In this document: positions 31,664 through 39,182 of the stretch, one piece after another | Layout: each line of letters begins with the position of its first letter | Position numbering within the stretch: position 1 is the first letter of the stretch | NCBI GenBank assembly: GCA_035942255.1 | Contig: DASZDG010000127.1 | Location: 1 to 46,834 of the forward strand | Direction of reading: 5' to 3' | From: JALZEG01 sp035942255 | GTDB lineage: Bacteria > Actinomycetota > CADDZG01 > WHSQ01 | DNA: 46,834 bases | Notes under the pieces: model-generated | The model's database searches: none | The model's input: only the letters and a program-made list of their open reading frames with translations | Told to the model about the DNA's origin: nothing | Translations under genes and position numbers: made by a program

Positions 31664-33220
31664 TCAGGGTTGTGCTGCGGGGACGGCGGGGATCGCCTCG
31701 GGCCCGATGTTCGTCGGCAGGTGGTAGATGACGAAGCCCCCGACCTCGTGTCTCTCGTAGTCCACGCCGCGCGCGGCCATCTCGCGCTCGAACACCGGCT
31801 CCGTCACCGAGCCGAACAGGAACATGTACGCCGGGTCCGGGATGTTCCTCACGGCCGCGTCCGCGGCGCCGTTGCGGATCGCCCCCCGGTACGGCGTCGC
31901 GGTGATCCGCTCGTCGCTCTCGAAGGCGATCACGTACGCGAGCCAGTAGTCCGCCCACACGTGGTCGATGCCGCGCGCCAGCATGTAGTCGAAGACCGGG
32001 TCGAGGTCTTCCGGGATCACGACACCCTCCGCGGACGGATAGAAGACGCCGTCTCTGTTCATAGTCGCGAGTGCGGACGTCGTCAGCACCATGGCCGCGA
32101 CCAGCCCCGCGACGGCGCCTACCCATCGCAGCGCCGTGAGGCCGCGCGCGATCAGCAACGCGAGGACGGGGGCGAGGAAGTACAGGTAGCGCGGGTGGTC
32201 GAGGAACCACGAGAACGGCGACAGCGCAAGCAGGAACGGGTACAGCAGCGCCATCACGAGCAGCAGCCACGTCCTGTCGCGCAGCTTGACGAGCGCCCAC
32301 ACGAACAGCGCGAGCAGCACGAAGTACCAGGCCCTGCCGAAGAAGCCGGCCATCCACCTGCTGCCGTCGGCGAGCTTGAGCCCGAGCGCTCCCGGCAGCC
32401 CCTGGACGAAGAAGCCGCGCAGGTGGTTGCCGTACGCCGGCATCGCGATCGACGCCGGGGAGGCCTTGAGCGCGATCCAGTCGTTCTGGATGTTGTGCAC
32501 CCACCACGGGAACGCGCCGAGCAGCGCGCCGCACACCGCGGACGGGACGTGGACGAGCAGCGAGAACCGCCGCTTCCAGAGCATGCGGAACGCGAGCCAG
32601 CCGAGGGCGGGGATCGTGAAGAACACCGTCTGCGGCGACGCCCAGAAGCCCGTCGCGACGAGAGCTCCCAGGCCCGCCATGTCGAGGGCCGAGTCCCTCT
32701 CGTCGAGACGTAGCACGAGCAGCAGGATCCCGAGGCCGATCACGAGGCCCGCGTGGTAGAAGCCGCGCGACTTGACCGACCACCACACGAACGCGGCGGG
32801 CCACACCCAGAACAGCAGGCCGGCGACGGTGGCGGCCGGCTCCCCGACCGTTCTCTTGCCGACCCTCCAGATGAGGACGCAGGCGCTCACCGCCAGCAGC
32901 ATCGCGACGCCCTTGAGGATCAGCGTGCTCGACCCGAAGACGCGGAAGAACGCGGCGGTCAGCAACGGCTCGTGCGGGCCTCCGTGCGTCTGCCCCCAAT
33001 AGAACATCGGGAACTCGCCGTCGAGGATGTGCCGCGCCATCAGGCCGACGATCGCCTCGTCCGCGTCGAGGCCGCCCATGGGCTTCACGAGCATCCAGAG
33101 GCGGGCGACGAGCCCGAACAGAAGGAACGCAGGAGCGACGGCCCGGACGACGCGCGCGTCCGGCCGGTCCTGCGCGGGCTCCGCTACCTCCGCCGCCTCA
33201 GCCATCGCAACCCAGAGCAT
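31664..33220 (-). CDS. GT-C family membrane glycosyltransferase (ArnT/PMT-like)
   Basis: 518 aa with about ten or more membrane helices up to residue 380 and a soluble C-terminal domain. The first outer loop carries the acidic GT-C signature (GGLDADEAIVGLMARHI), with YWGQTHGGPHEP just after. Such enzymes transfer a sugar from a polyprenyl-phosphate carrier to protein, lipid or glycan. Acceptor unknown. The ATG at 33220 shares one base with the MFS stop (TGATG); a GTG one codon earlier and an ATG at 33205 are alternatives. Confidence 0.85.
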   Translation of the reverse strand: MLWVAMAEAAEVAEPAQDRPDARVVRAVAPAFLLFGLVARLWMLVKPMGGLDADEAIVGLMARHILDGEFPMFYWGQTHGGPHEPLLTAAFFRVFGSSTLILKGVAMLLAVSACVLIWRVGKRTVGEPAATVAGLLFWVWPAAFVWWSVKSRGFYHAGLVIGLGILLLVLRLDERDSALDMAGLGALVATGFWASPQTVFFTIPALGWLAFRMLWKRRFSLLVHVPSAVCGALLGAFPWWVHNIQNDWIALKASPASIAMPAYGNHLRGFFVQGLPGALGLKLADGSRWMAGFFGRAWYFVLLALFVWALVKLRDRTWLLLVMALLYPFLLALSPFSWFLDHPRYLYFLAPVLALLIARGLTALRWVGAVAGLVAAMVLTTSALATMNRDGVFYPSAEGVVIPEDLDPVFDYMLARGIDHVWADYWLAYVIAFESDERITATPYRGAIRNGAADAAVRNIPDPAYMFLFGSVTEPVFEREMAARGVDYERHEVGGFVIYHLPTNIGPEAIPAVPAAQP

Positions 33221-34524
33221 CACACGCGGCGGCTACGCGACAGATGCATGCCGTAGCGCCCCATCACCATCGTGAACGCACCCGCGAGGGCGAGGGTAAC
33301 GATCCCGGTCCCGACGAACATCGGCCTCAGCGCGACGCTGCTCCCGAGGACCATCACCGCGGCCGCGGCGACGCTGGCGAGGTTGTAGAGGATGTCGTAG
33401 AGGGAGAACGCGCGCCCTCGGTACTCGTCGGGCAGGGCCTCCTGGACCTGGGCGTCGACCGCGACCTTCGTCAGGAAGCCGCCGTACCCGCCGACCGCCG
33501 TCAGCACGAGGACGGCGGGGATGCTCCTGATCCCGCCGAGCGCGGCCACCCCGGCCCCCGAGACCACGAACCCCGCGACGACGAGCCCCGGCTTCGCGAG
33601 CCGCCGCCCGACGAACGGAGCGGTGACGGCTCCGGCGAACGCGCCGAGCCCCGCGCTACCAAGTGCCAGCGCGCTCGACGACAGCCGGCCGAACCTGTCC
33701 CCGCCGCCGGGGAACTCGCTCTTGATCACGAGGATCGCAGCGATCGCGACGATCATCCCGATCGTCCTCAGGACGAAGATCGCGAGCAGCGGCACCCGCG
33801 CCCGCGGCCGGCGCGCGATCTCGACGACCCCCTCCACGAGCTCCCGTCCGACGCGCGCGGCCCCCGCGGCGATCGACTCGTCGGGCGCGTGGGGGTGGGC
33901 GAACGCGCGGGTGAGCCGGCGCACGATCAGGGCCGCGGCCGCGTACGCGATCCCCGCCGCCGCGAACGACGGACGGGGGCCGAGCCACCCGACGATGCCG
34001 ACGCCGACGACGCCCCCGAGGAGCGCGGAGATCATCCCGCCGCCGCTCGAGAGCGCGTTGCCGCGCAGGAGGTGGTGCTCCCCGAGCACGACCGGGAGGA
34101 CCGCGCCCTTGGTGACGAGGAACAGCCGCCCGAGGCCGAGCACGATCAGCACGCCGGCGTAGAGGGCGACGTCGCCCGGAAGGAGCTCGCCCCAGAGCGG
34201 GAGCGTCACGAGGAGCACGGCGCGCGCGAGGTTCGTCAGCGCCATCAGCTCGCGCCGCCTCCACCGGTCGACGAAGACGCCGAGCAGCGGCGCGAGCAGC
34301 GAGTACGGCACGAGCGTGATCGCGAACGCGACCAGGATTCGGCCGGGGGTCTCGCCGCCGAGGGGGCCGAGGATCAGCGCCTCGGCGAACGCGGCCTGTG
34401 CCAGCCCGTCGGCGGCCTGGCCGGTCCACTGCGCGACGAGCAGGGTCCTGAGGTCGCGGTGCGCGAGCAGCTCGCGCACGGGCACGCCGCGCCTGCGAGG
34501 GGGCCGCTCCGGCGCACCCTTCAC
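33220..34524 (-). CDS. MFS transporter
   Basis: 434 aa with about 12 hydrophobic segments. After the second helix the typical loop GVFVDRWRRRELMALTN is seen, and the mirror motif PDEYRGRAFSLYDILYN is in the second half. This is the MFS_3-type (EntS/MefA-like) group of exporters. Substrate unknown. The GTG start has no clear ribosome site. It is coupled to the GT-C gene and follows ino1, so export of a glycolipid or inositol-related compound is conceivable but unproven. Confidence 0.87.
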   Translation of the reverse strand: MKGAPERPPRRRGVPVRELLAHRDLRTLLVAQWTGQAADGLAQAAFAEALILGPLGGETPGRILVAFAITLVPYSLLAPLLGVFVDRWRRRELMALTNLARAVLLVTLPLWGELLPGDVALYAGVLIVLGLGRLFLVTKGAVLPVVLGEHHLLRGNALSSGGGMISALLGGVVGVGIVGWLGPRPSFAAAGIAYAAAALIVRRLTRAFAHPHAPDESIAAGAARVGRELVEGVVEIARRPRARVPLLAIFVLRTIGMIVAIAAILVIKSEFPGGGDRFGRLSSSALALGSAGLGAFAGAVTAPFVGRRLAKPGLVVAGFVVSGAGVAALGGIRSIPAVLVLTAVGGYGGFLTKVAVDAQVQEALPDEYRGRAFSLYDILYNLASVAAAAVMVLGSSVALRPMFVGTGIVTLALAGAFTMVMGRYGMHLSRSRRV

Positions 34525-34549
34525 GGGTACGCCGGTCGTGCGAGAGGAG

Positions 34550-35707
34550 CTAGGCCCGGCGCCTCAGCGCGGGGTCCGGGTCCAGCGAGAGCCCGTTGCG
34601 GTGGACGCCGTTCGAGCTCACGCCGTTCGAGCCGGGGACGTCGCCGTGGATGAACTCCTCGACGAGCTCGTGGGCCTCGGAGTCCGTGTACTGGACCGGC
34701 GGGGACTTCATGAAGTACGCGCTCGGGCCGAGCAGCGGGCCGCCGATGCCGCGGTCGAGGGCGAGCTTCGCGCAGCGAACCGCGTCGATCACGACCCCGG
34801 CCGAGTTCGGTGAGTCCCATACCTCCAGCTTCAGCTCGATGTTGACGGGGATGTCGCCGAACTCCCGTCCCTCGATACGAATGTAGGCCCACTTGCGGTC
34901 CTTCAACCACGGCACGTGGTCCGACGGCCCGATGTGGATGTCTTCCTTGTCGATGCCGTTGTCGATCTGCGACGTCACCGACTGCGTCTTGCTGATCTTC
35001 TTCGACTGGAGGCGGGAGCGCTCGAGCATGTTCATGAAGTCCATGTTGCCGCCGAAGTTCAGCTGGTACGTGTGGTCGATCGTGACGCCGCGGTTCTCGA
35101 ACAGCTTCGAGAGCACGCGGTGGCTGATCGTCGCGCCGAGCTGGCTCTTGATGTCGTCGCCGATGATCGGGACGCCCTTCTTGACGAAGCGCTGCGCCCA
35201 CTCCTCGTTCGTGGCGATGAACACCGGCATGCAGTTCACGAACGCGACGCCCGCCTCGAGCGCCTGCTCGGCGTAGAAGCGCGCCGCCTGCTCGGACCCG
35301 ACCGGCAGGTACGACACGAGCACGTCCGTCTGCGTCTCGCGCAGGACGTTCACGATGTCGACGGGGGGCAGCGACGACTCGGTCACGACCTCTCGGTAGT
35401 ACTGGCCGAGGCCGTCGTAGGTGTGGCCCCGGAGGACCTCGATGCCGGTCTCCGGCACGTCGGCGAACTTGATCGTGTTGTTGGGCTCGGCCCAGATGGC
35501 TTCGGCGAGGTCGAGGCCGACCTTGCTCGAGTCGACGTCGAACGCGCACGAGAACTCGACGTCGGACACGTGGTACGGCCCGAGGTCGACGTGCATCAGG
35601 CCCGGCACGTGCTCGTCCGAACGCGCCTTCGCGTAGTACTCGACGCCCTGGATGAGCGACGACGCGCAGTTCCCGACGCCGATGATGCCGACTCTTACCT
35701 TTGCCAT
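34550..35707 (-). CDS. ino1: Inositol-3-phosphate synthase
   Basis: NAD-dependent enzyme turning glucose 6-phosphate into inositol 3-phosphate, the first step to phosphatidylinositol and mycothiol in actinobacteria. 385 aa. NAD motif VGIIGVGNCASSLIQG at the start, then VDIVNVLRETQTDVLVSYLP, GDDIKSQLGATI, NFGGNMDF and KLEVWDSPNSAG, all typical. AAGGGGGAA precedes the ATG. The C-terminal 25 residues are a variable Asn/Gly/Ser tail. As in mycobacteria (Rv0046c) it is followed upstream by a PadR-type regulator. Confidence 0.96.
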   Translation of the reverse strand: MAKVRVGIIGVGNCASSLIQGVEYYAKARSDEHVPGLMHVDLGPYHVSDVEFSCAFDVDSSKVGLDLAEAIWAEPNNTIKFADVPETGIEVLRGHTYDGLGQYYREVVTESSLPPVDIVNVLRETQTDVLVSYLPVGSEQAARFYAEQALEAGVAFVNCMPVFIATNEEWAQRFVKKGVPIIGDDIKSQLGATISHRVLSKLFENRGVTIDHTYQLNFGGNMDFMNMLERSRLQSKKISKTQSVTSQIDNGIDKEDIHIGPSDHVPWLKDRKWAYIRIEGREFGDIPVNIELKLEVWDSPNSAGVVIDAVRCAKLALDRGIGGPLLGPSAYFMKSPPVQYTDSEAHELVEEFIHGDVPGSNGVSSNGVHRNGLSLDPDPALRRRA

Positions 35708-35733
35708 CGAGTTCCCCCTTCTCTTCCCCGGTC

Positions 35734-36345
35734 TTAGATCCCCGAGGGATTCGCGCTGCCGGCTTCCAGCGAGCGCTCCTCCCTGATGAGCTCGTCGATC
35801 CATGCGATGTCGCTCTCGGTTGCGGCCATCCCGTGGTTCTGCAGCGAGAGCGTGTAGCTGTCGATCCGTTCCCTGTAGTCGCGGAGGTTCGTCTTGAACT
35901 GCGCGAGCTTCTCCTGGAGGTACGCGCGCCGGCGCTCGAGCAGCGCGAGGCGCGTCTCGGGCTGGAGGTACCGGAAGAACGCGAGCTTCAGCGTGAAGTG
36001 CTCGGCGTCCACGGCCGCCGCGGTCTCCTCGAGCATCGACGTGAACATGTGCTCGCCCTCGGGCGTGATCCGGTAGACGGTCTTGCGGCGGCCGGGCGAG
36101 AGCGTCGTCTTGGAGGAGGTCGCCCGGGCGGACGCCCGGCGGGTCCGGGCCGGTGTGGCCTCGGCCAGCTTCTCGATCGCGCCGGCCTTCGTCAGCCGCC
36201 TCAGCGTGGGATAGAGGGACCCCCACGAGACCTGCCAGAAGGGGCCGAGCATCGCCCCGAGCTGCTTGCGCAGCTCGTAGCCGTGCATGGACTTCTCCTT
36301 CAAGAGCCCGAGCACGGGGAGCTCCAGCATCCCGGCCTGCTTCAC
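35734..36345 (-). CDS. PadR-family transcriptional regulator
   Basis: 203 aa. Winged helix at the N terminus (LPVLGLLKEKSMHGYEL, VSWGSLYPTLRRLTKAGAIE, RKTVYRITPEGE) and a C-terminal coiled-coil dimerisation segment from about 120 (LALLERRRAYLQEKLAQFKT). An Ala/Arg/Thr insertion (about 60-85) lies in the wing. The GTG start has GGAGG ten bases upstream. A palindromic repeat array sits immediately before the gene (36360-36406), so it probably controls itself and ino1 26 bases downstream. The mycobacterial counterpart is Rv0047c. Confidence 0.93.
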   Translation of the reverse strand: MKQAGMLELPVLGLLKEKSMHGYELRKQLGAMLGPFWQVSWGSLYPTLRRLTKAGAIEKLAEATPARTRRASARATSSKTTLSPGRRKTVYRITPEGEHMFTSMLEETAAAVDAEHFTLKLAFFRYLQPETRLALLERRRAYLQEKLAQFKTNLRDYRERIDSYTLSLQNHGMAATESDIAWIDELIREERSLEAGSANPSGI

Positions 36346-36359
36346 TTACGCTCTGCCTC

Positions 36360-36406
36360 CGAATATCGGTTGGATATATCGTCTCGATATATCACCACGA
36401 TATCTC
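36360..36406. promoter_or_regulatory. PadR operator: 13-bp-periodic GATATATC repeats
   Basis: GATATATC occurs at 36373-36380 and 36386-36393, GATATCTC at 36399-36406, and a partial copy (AATATC) ends at 36367, all at a 13-base period. Two neighbouring copies make a perfect inverted repeat TATATCG-TCT-CGATATA (36375-36391). This AT-rich palindrome in a GC-rich genome directly upstream of padR is a typical PadR binding arrangement. Confidence 0.8.
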
Positions 36407-36432
36407 GACGCGCGCAAATACCCCTCGTTCTA

Positions 36433-36500
36433 GCGGGAGCGCAAGCGTTCCCGCCCTATGCGGGCTCCTCGGCCCCTGGCTTCGTCGCCCAAGGGCGACG
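36433..36500. repeat. Two palindromes with central AA in padR-DUF5318 spacer
   Basis: GCGGGAGCGC-AA-GCGTTCCCGC at 36433-36454 (one mismatch) and CGTCGCCC-AA-GGGCGACG at 36483-36500 (perfect). No T-run follows either on either strand. They could separate the divergent units or bind proteins. No gene is seen here. Confidence 0.45.
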
Positions 36501-36563
36501 GCGTGCGAAAAAACCGGCGTGGGCCCGGCGTGCGCTAAAGCCCCGCGCGTTTAGCATCGTCCG

Positions 36564-37016
36564 ATGGCCATCTCAGGGAGGTCGTTCGACCCCACCCGCA
36601 CGCCGCCCCCGCCCTCCGGCCCCCTCGTCGACTACAGCCTCGCGCGCCGCTCGACGCTCCTCGGCCTCCGCCGCGGGTCGCTCGACACCAGCGACGTCTG
36701 CGACGCGCACCCCGAGCTGATGCGGGCGGCGAGGAACATCGGCGAAGAGGCCGGCGGCGTGTGCCCGGTGTGCTCGCACGACACCCTGCGGCTCGTCCGC
36801 TACGTCTACGGCGAGGACCTGAGGCGCAACAACGGGCGGGTCGTCTACCCCGACGAGTGGCTGCGGGACCTGGCCCGCGAGCACGACCAGTTCACCTGTT
36901 ACGTCGTCGAGGTGTGCATCGACTGCGCCTGGAACCACCTCGTCCGCTCGTACCTCGCCGGCCGCCGGTTCGCCACGCCTCCGGCGGGCCGCCCGGAGCG
37001 CCGCAGCCGGGGCTGA
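36564..37016 (+). CDS. DUF5318 zinc-ribbon-like protein
   Basis: 150 aa, the homologue of mycobacterial Rv0049. Family landmarks: LVDYSLARRSTLLGL, DVCDAHPELMRAARNIGE, VCPVCSHDTLRLVRYVYGE, and VVEVCIDCAWNHLVRSYLAG. The CPVC and CIDC pairs form a likely zinc site. Function unknown. TAGCAT ends six bases before the ATG with no ribosome site, so it looks leaderless. It begins the plus-strand run to ponA. Confidence 0.88.
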   Translation: MAISGRSFDPTRTPPPPSGPLVDYSLARRSTLLGLRRGSLDTSDVCDAHPELMRAARNIGEEAGGVCPVCSHDTLRLVRYVYGEDLRRNNGRVVYPDEWLRDLAREHDQFTCYVVEVCIDCAWNHLVRSYLAGRRFATPPAGRPERRSRG

Positions 37017-37029
37017 GCGGCCCCGCCGA

Positions 37030-37710
37030 GTGAGCTCGCAGCCCCACACGTCTGTCGGCGCGTGGCCCGCGGGAGCCCGCGCCGCCGGCACGATCGTCGC
37101 CCTCGGCTACCTCCTCGGGCTCGTGCGCGGGCCGGTCATGGCGGTCGTCGGAGGCCTCGCCCTCGTGACGCTCGCCCGGTGCCTGGCCGCGCCGGTCCCC
37201 GATGACGCGGCGCTCGCCGCGGCCCTCGCCGTGCTCGCAGGCGCGGTCGGAGTGGGCGCGCTCCGGTGGGGCGTCGTCGACCTCGGCGACCTCCGGGGGA
37301 TCCAGGGGGTGCTCGGGCCCACGCTGCTCGTCGGGCCCGCGGGGGCCGCGGCCGCGTGCTGGGTCGCGACCGTCGGAGCGGTCGCCGCGCTGGCGGCATG
37401 GCTCGCGACCGCGAGGGCCGCGGACGGCGACCCCGCGCGTCCAGTGGTTGCGGTCTGGGCGGTCGAGGCGCTGGCCGGTTCCCTGCTGGTGGTCTCGGTG
37501 TTCTGGGGGCCGTCGATCCCGCGCGGCTCCCTCGGCGGGGACGCCCTCGTCGCCGCGCTCCGGTGGCTCGGCCTCACGGTCGTGGTCGCGGCTGCTGCCG
37601 CGGGTGGCGCGCTCGTGCTCGCGCGCCACGCTGCGTGGAGGTGGGCCGCGCTGGGAGCGGGAGCCGTCTGTGCGGCGGCCGGCGCCGCGCTCGTCGCGAG
37701 GGTCCTCTAG
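37030..37710 (+). CDS. Polytopic membrane protein, unknown function (226 aa)
   Basis: 226 aa, not recognised. Very Ala/Val/Gly-rich with about six membrane helices (AGTIVALGYLLGLV, ALAVLAGAVGVGALRWGVVD, LLVGPAGAAAACWVATVGAV and others). GTG start 13 bases after DUF5318. Its stop directly abuts the ATG of the next membrane gene (TAGATG), so the two probably work together. No counterpart lies here in mycobacteria. Confidence 0.72.
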   Translation: MSSQPHTSVGAWPAGARAAGTIVALGYLLGLVRGPVMAVVGGLALVTLARCLAAPVPDDAALAAALAVLAGAVGVGALRWGVVDLGDLRGIQGVLGPTLLVGPAGAAAACWVATVGAVAALAAWLATARAADGDPARPVVAVWAVEALAGSLLVVSVFWGPSIPRGSLGGDALVAALRWLGLTVVVAAAAAGGALVLARHAAWRWAALGAGAVCAAAGAALVARVL

Positions 37711-39147
37711 ATGGAGTGGGCGCTGTGCCTGGGGCACGCGGCGATCGGCGCCGTCCTGCTGGTGCTCTCCGGAGCGGGGGCTGCGACCAGGCGACGTGCG
37801 ATCGAGGCCGGCGCGGCCGCGGGCGCGGGCCTGGCAGTCGCGCTGATCGGTGCGGGAGTTGCCGGGGGCCGCGCGTGGCGCAGCGTCGCCTTCGAGGCGG
37901 AGGGAGCGGTGCCCGCGGGGTTCGCGATCGCATGTGCTTGGGTGCTCGTGGGCGCCGTCGGCGCGCGCGAGGGCAGGACCGCCGATGCCGCGCTGGCCGG
38001 CGTCGCCGCGTCCGGCCTCGCGCTGGCGGCGACGGGACGTTTCGTGGTCCCCGCGCTGCTGTTCTGGCTGTGCTCGTCGGCGGCCCTCGCGGCCCTCGGG
38101 GGCGTCGGGGGAGCCCGGCGGCTGTGGCCGGCGCTCGCGCTCTCGGACGCAGCCGTGTGCGCCGCGGTGATCGCCGGCGTCTCCCGCACGGACGAGTGGA
38201 CGTTCGCGAGTGCCGGCGGTGACCTCTTCTTCTGGCTGCTCGCCGCCGGGGCCGCCGTACGCGGCGCGGTGTTCCTGTCCGGTCCCGGCACCGCCGCAGG
38301 AACCCGCGCGGTCGCCGCGGCCCCCCTGCTCGCGGGAGGCGCGGTCTCGCTCGCGGTCCGGGCGGCGCGCCCGGAGCCGTGGGCCGCGCTGGGAGTGCTC
38401 GCGCTCGCGGGCGTCGCGCTCGCAGTCGCTTTGCGGAGGGACTCGCTCTCTCCGCGGCACGTCGCGGCGTGGCCGGCCGGCCTCGCGCTGGCCGTCTGCT
38501 TCGTCACGCCCGGCCACGCTCCGCTGGCCGGGGCCGTCGCCGCGCTCGCGGTTACCGCGGCCGGCCTCATGCCGTTCACTGGGGACCGCGCCGGCTTCGA
38601 GCGCGGTCTCCTCGTCGCGGCAGTCCCGCTGACCGCGGGCTTCGGCATCGTCCTCGCCGGGGCGACGGCCTCGTTCGAGCGCGCGACCGGCGCGGCCACC
38701 AGCCTCGAGTCCGCGCCGTGGACGGGGGTCGCGGCCCTCCTCCCCGCGGCTCTCGCAGGCGGGGTGGTGCTGGGGGGCCGCGCGGCCCGCGCCGCGGCGC
38801 GCGAGCTCGTCCCCGAGGCGGTGCTCGCGACCTGGGCGCTGCTCGCCGCCGCCGTGCTCGTGGGGCTGGCGCCGGGCCTTGTCGGCGGAAGCGAGGCGTC
38901 TCTCGGAACGACCGGCGGCGATGCGGTGCTCCGGGGCGTCGCGCTCGTGGGAGGTGTGGGGGCCGCCGTCGCGGCGCGCCGGTGGGGTGTCGTCCTCCAG
39001 CCGGAGCTCCCGCGGACGATCTCTCCCGCCCTCGTCGCCGAGCCGCTCGTGCCGCCGCTCGTCTGGCTGAGTGCCGGTGTGGGGGCCGCGGCCGCGGTTG
39101 CTGCCGGGTGGCTGACGGTGGCGGGGCTGCGCGTCGGCTTCCTCTAG
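37711..39147 (+). CDS. Polytopic membrane protein, about 14 helices, unknown function
   Basis: 478 aa, almost entirely hydrophobic, about 14 predicted membrane segments. The length and helix count recall NuoN/NuoM or Mrp antiporter-type subunits, and a buried Arg (GAAVRGAVFLSGPG) sits where those have a charged residue, but I cannot claim homology. The codons are extremely GC-rich. It starts immediately after the upstream membrane gene and ends 35 bases before ponA. Confidence 0.7.
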   Translation: MEWALCLGHAAIGAVLLVLSGAGAATRRRAIEAGAAAGAGLAVALIGAGVAGGRAWRSVAFEAEGAVPAGFAIACAWVLVGAVGAREGRTADAALAGVAASGLALAATGRFVVPALLFWLCSSAALAALGGVGGARRLWPALALSDAAVCAAVIAGVSRTDEWTFASAGGDLFFWLLAAGAAVRGAVFLSGPGTAAGTRAVAAAPLLAGGAVSLAVRAARPEPWAALGVLALAGVALAVALRRDSLSPRHVAAWPAGLALAVCFVTPGHAPLAGAVAALAVTAAGLMPFTGDRAGFERGLLVAAVPLTAGFGIVLAGATASFERATGAATSLESAPWTGVAALLPAALAGGVVLGGRAARAAARELVPEAVLATWALLAAAVLVGLAPGLVGGSEASLGTTGGDAVLRGVALVGGVGAAVAARRWGVVLQPELPRTISPALVAEPLVPPLVWLSAGVGAAAAVAAGWLTVAGLRVGFL

Positions 39148-39182
39148 CGTCACAAAGCCGCACGCCTATCTAGACTGATCCG

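Noticed and set aside
36892..39153. 753-codon minus-strand open frame rich in Arg, Gly and Asp
   Set aside because: Opposite the two membrane protein genes; low-complexity charged translation, no ribosome site. The plus-strand proteins have sensible membrane helices and tight gene spacing.
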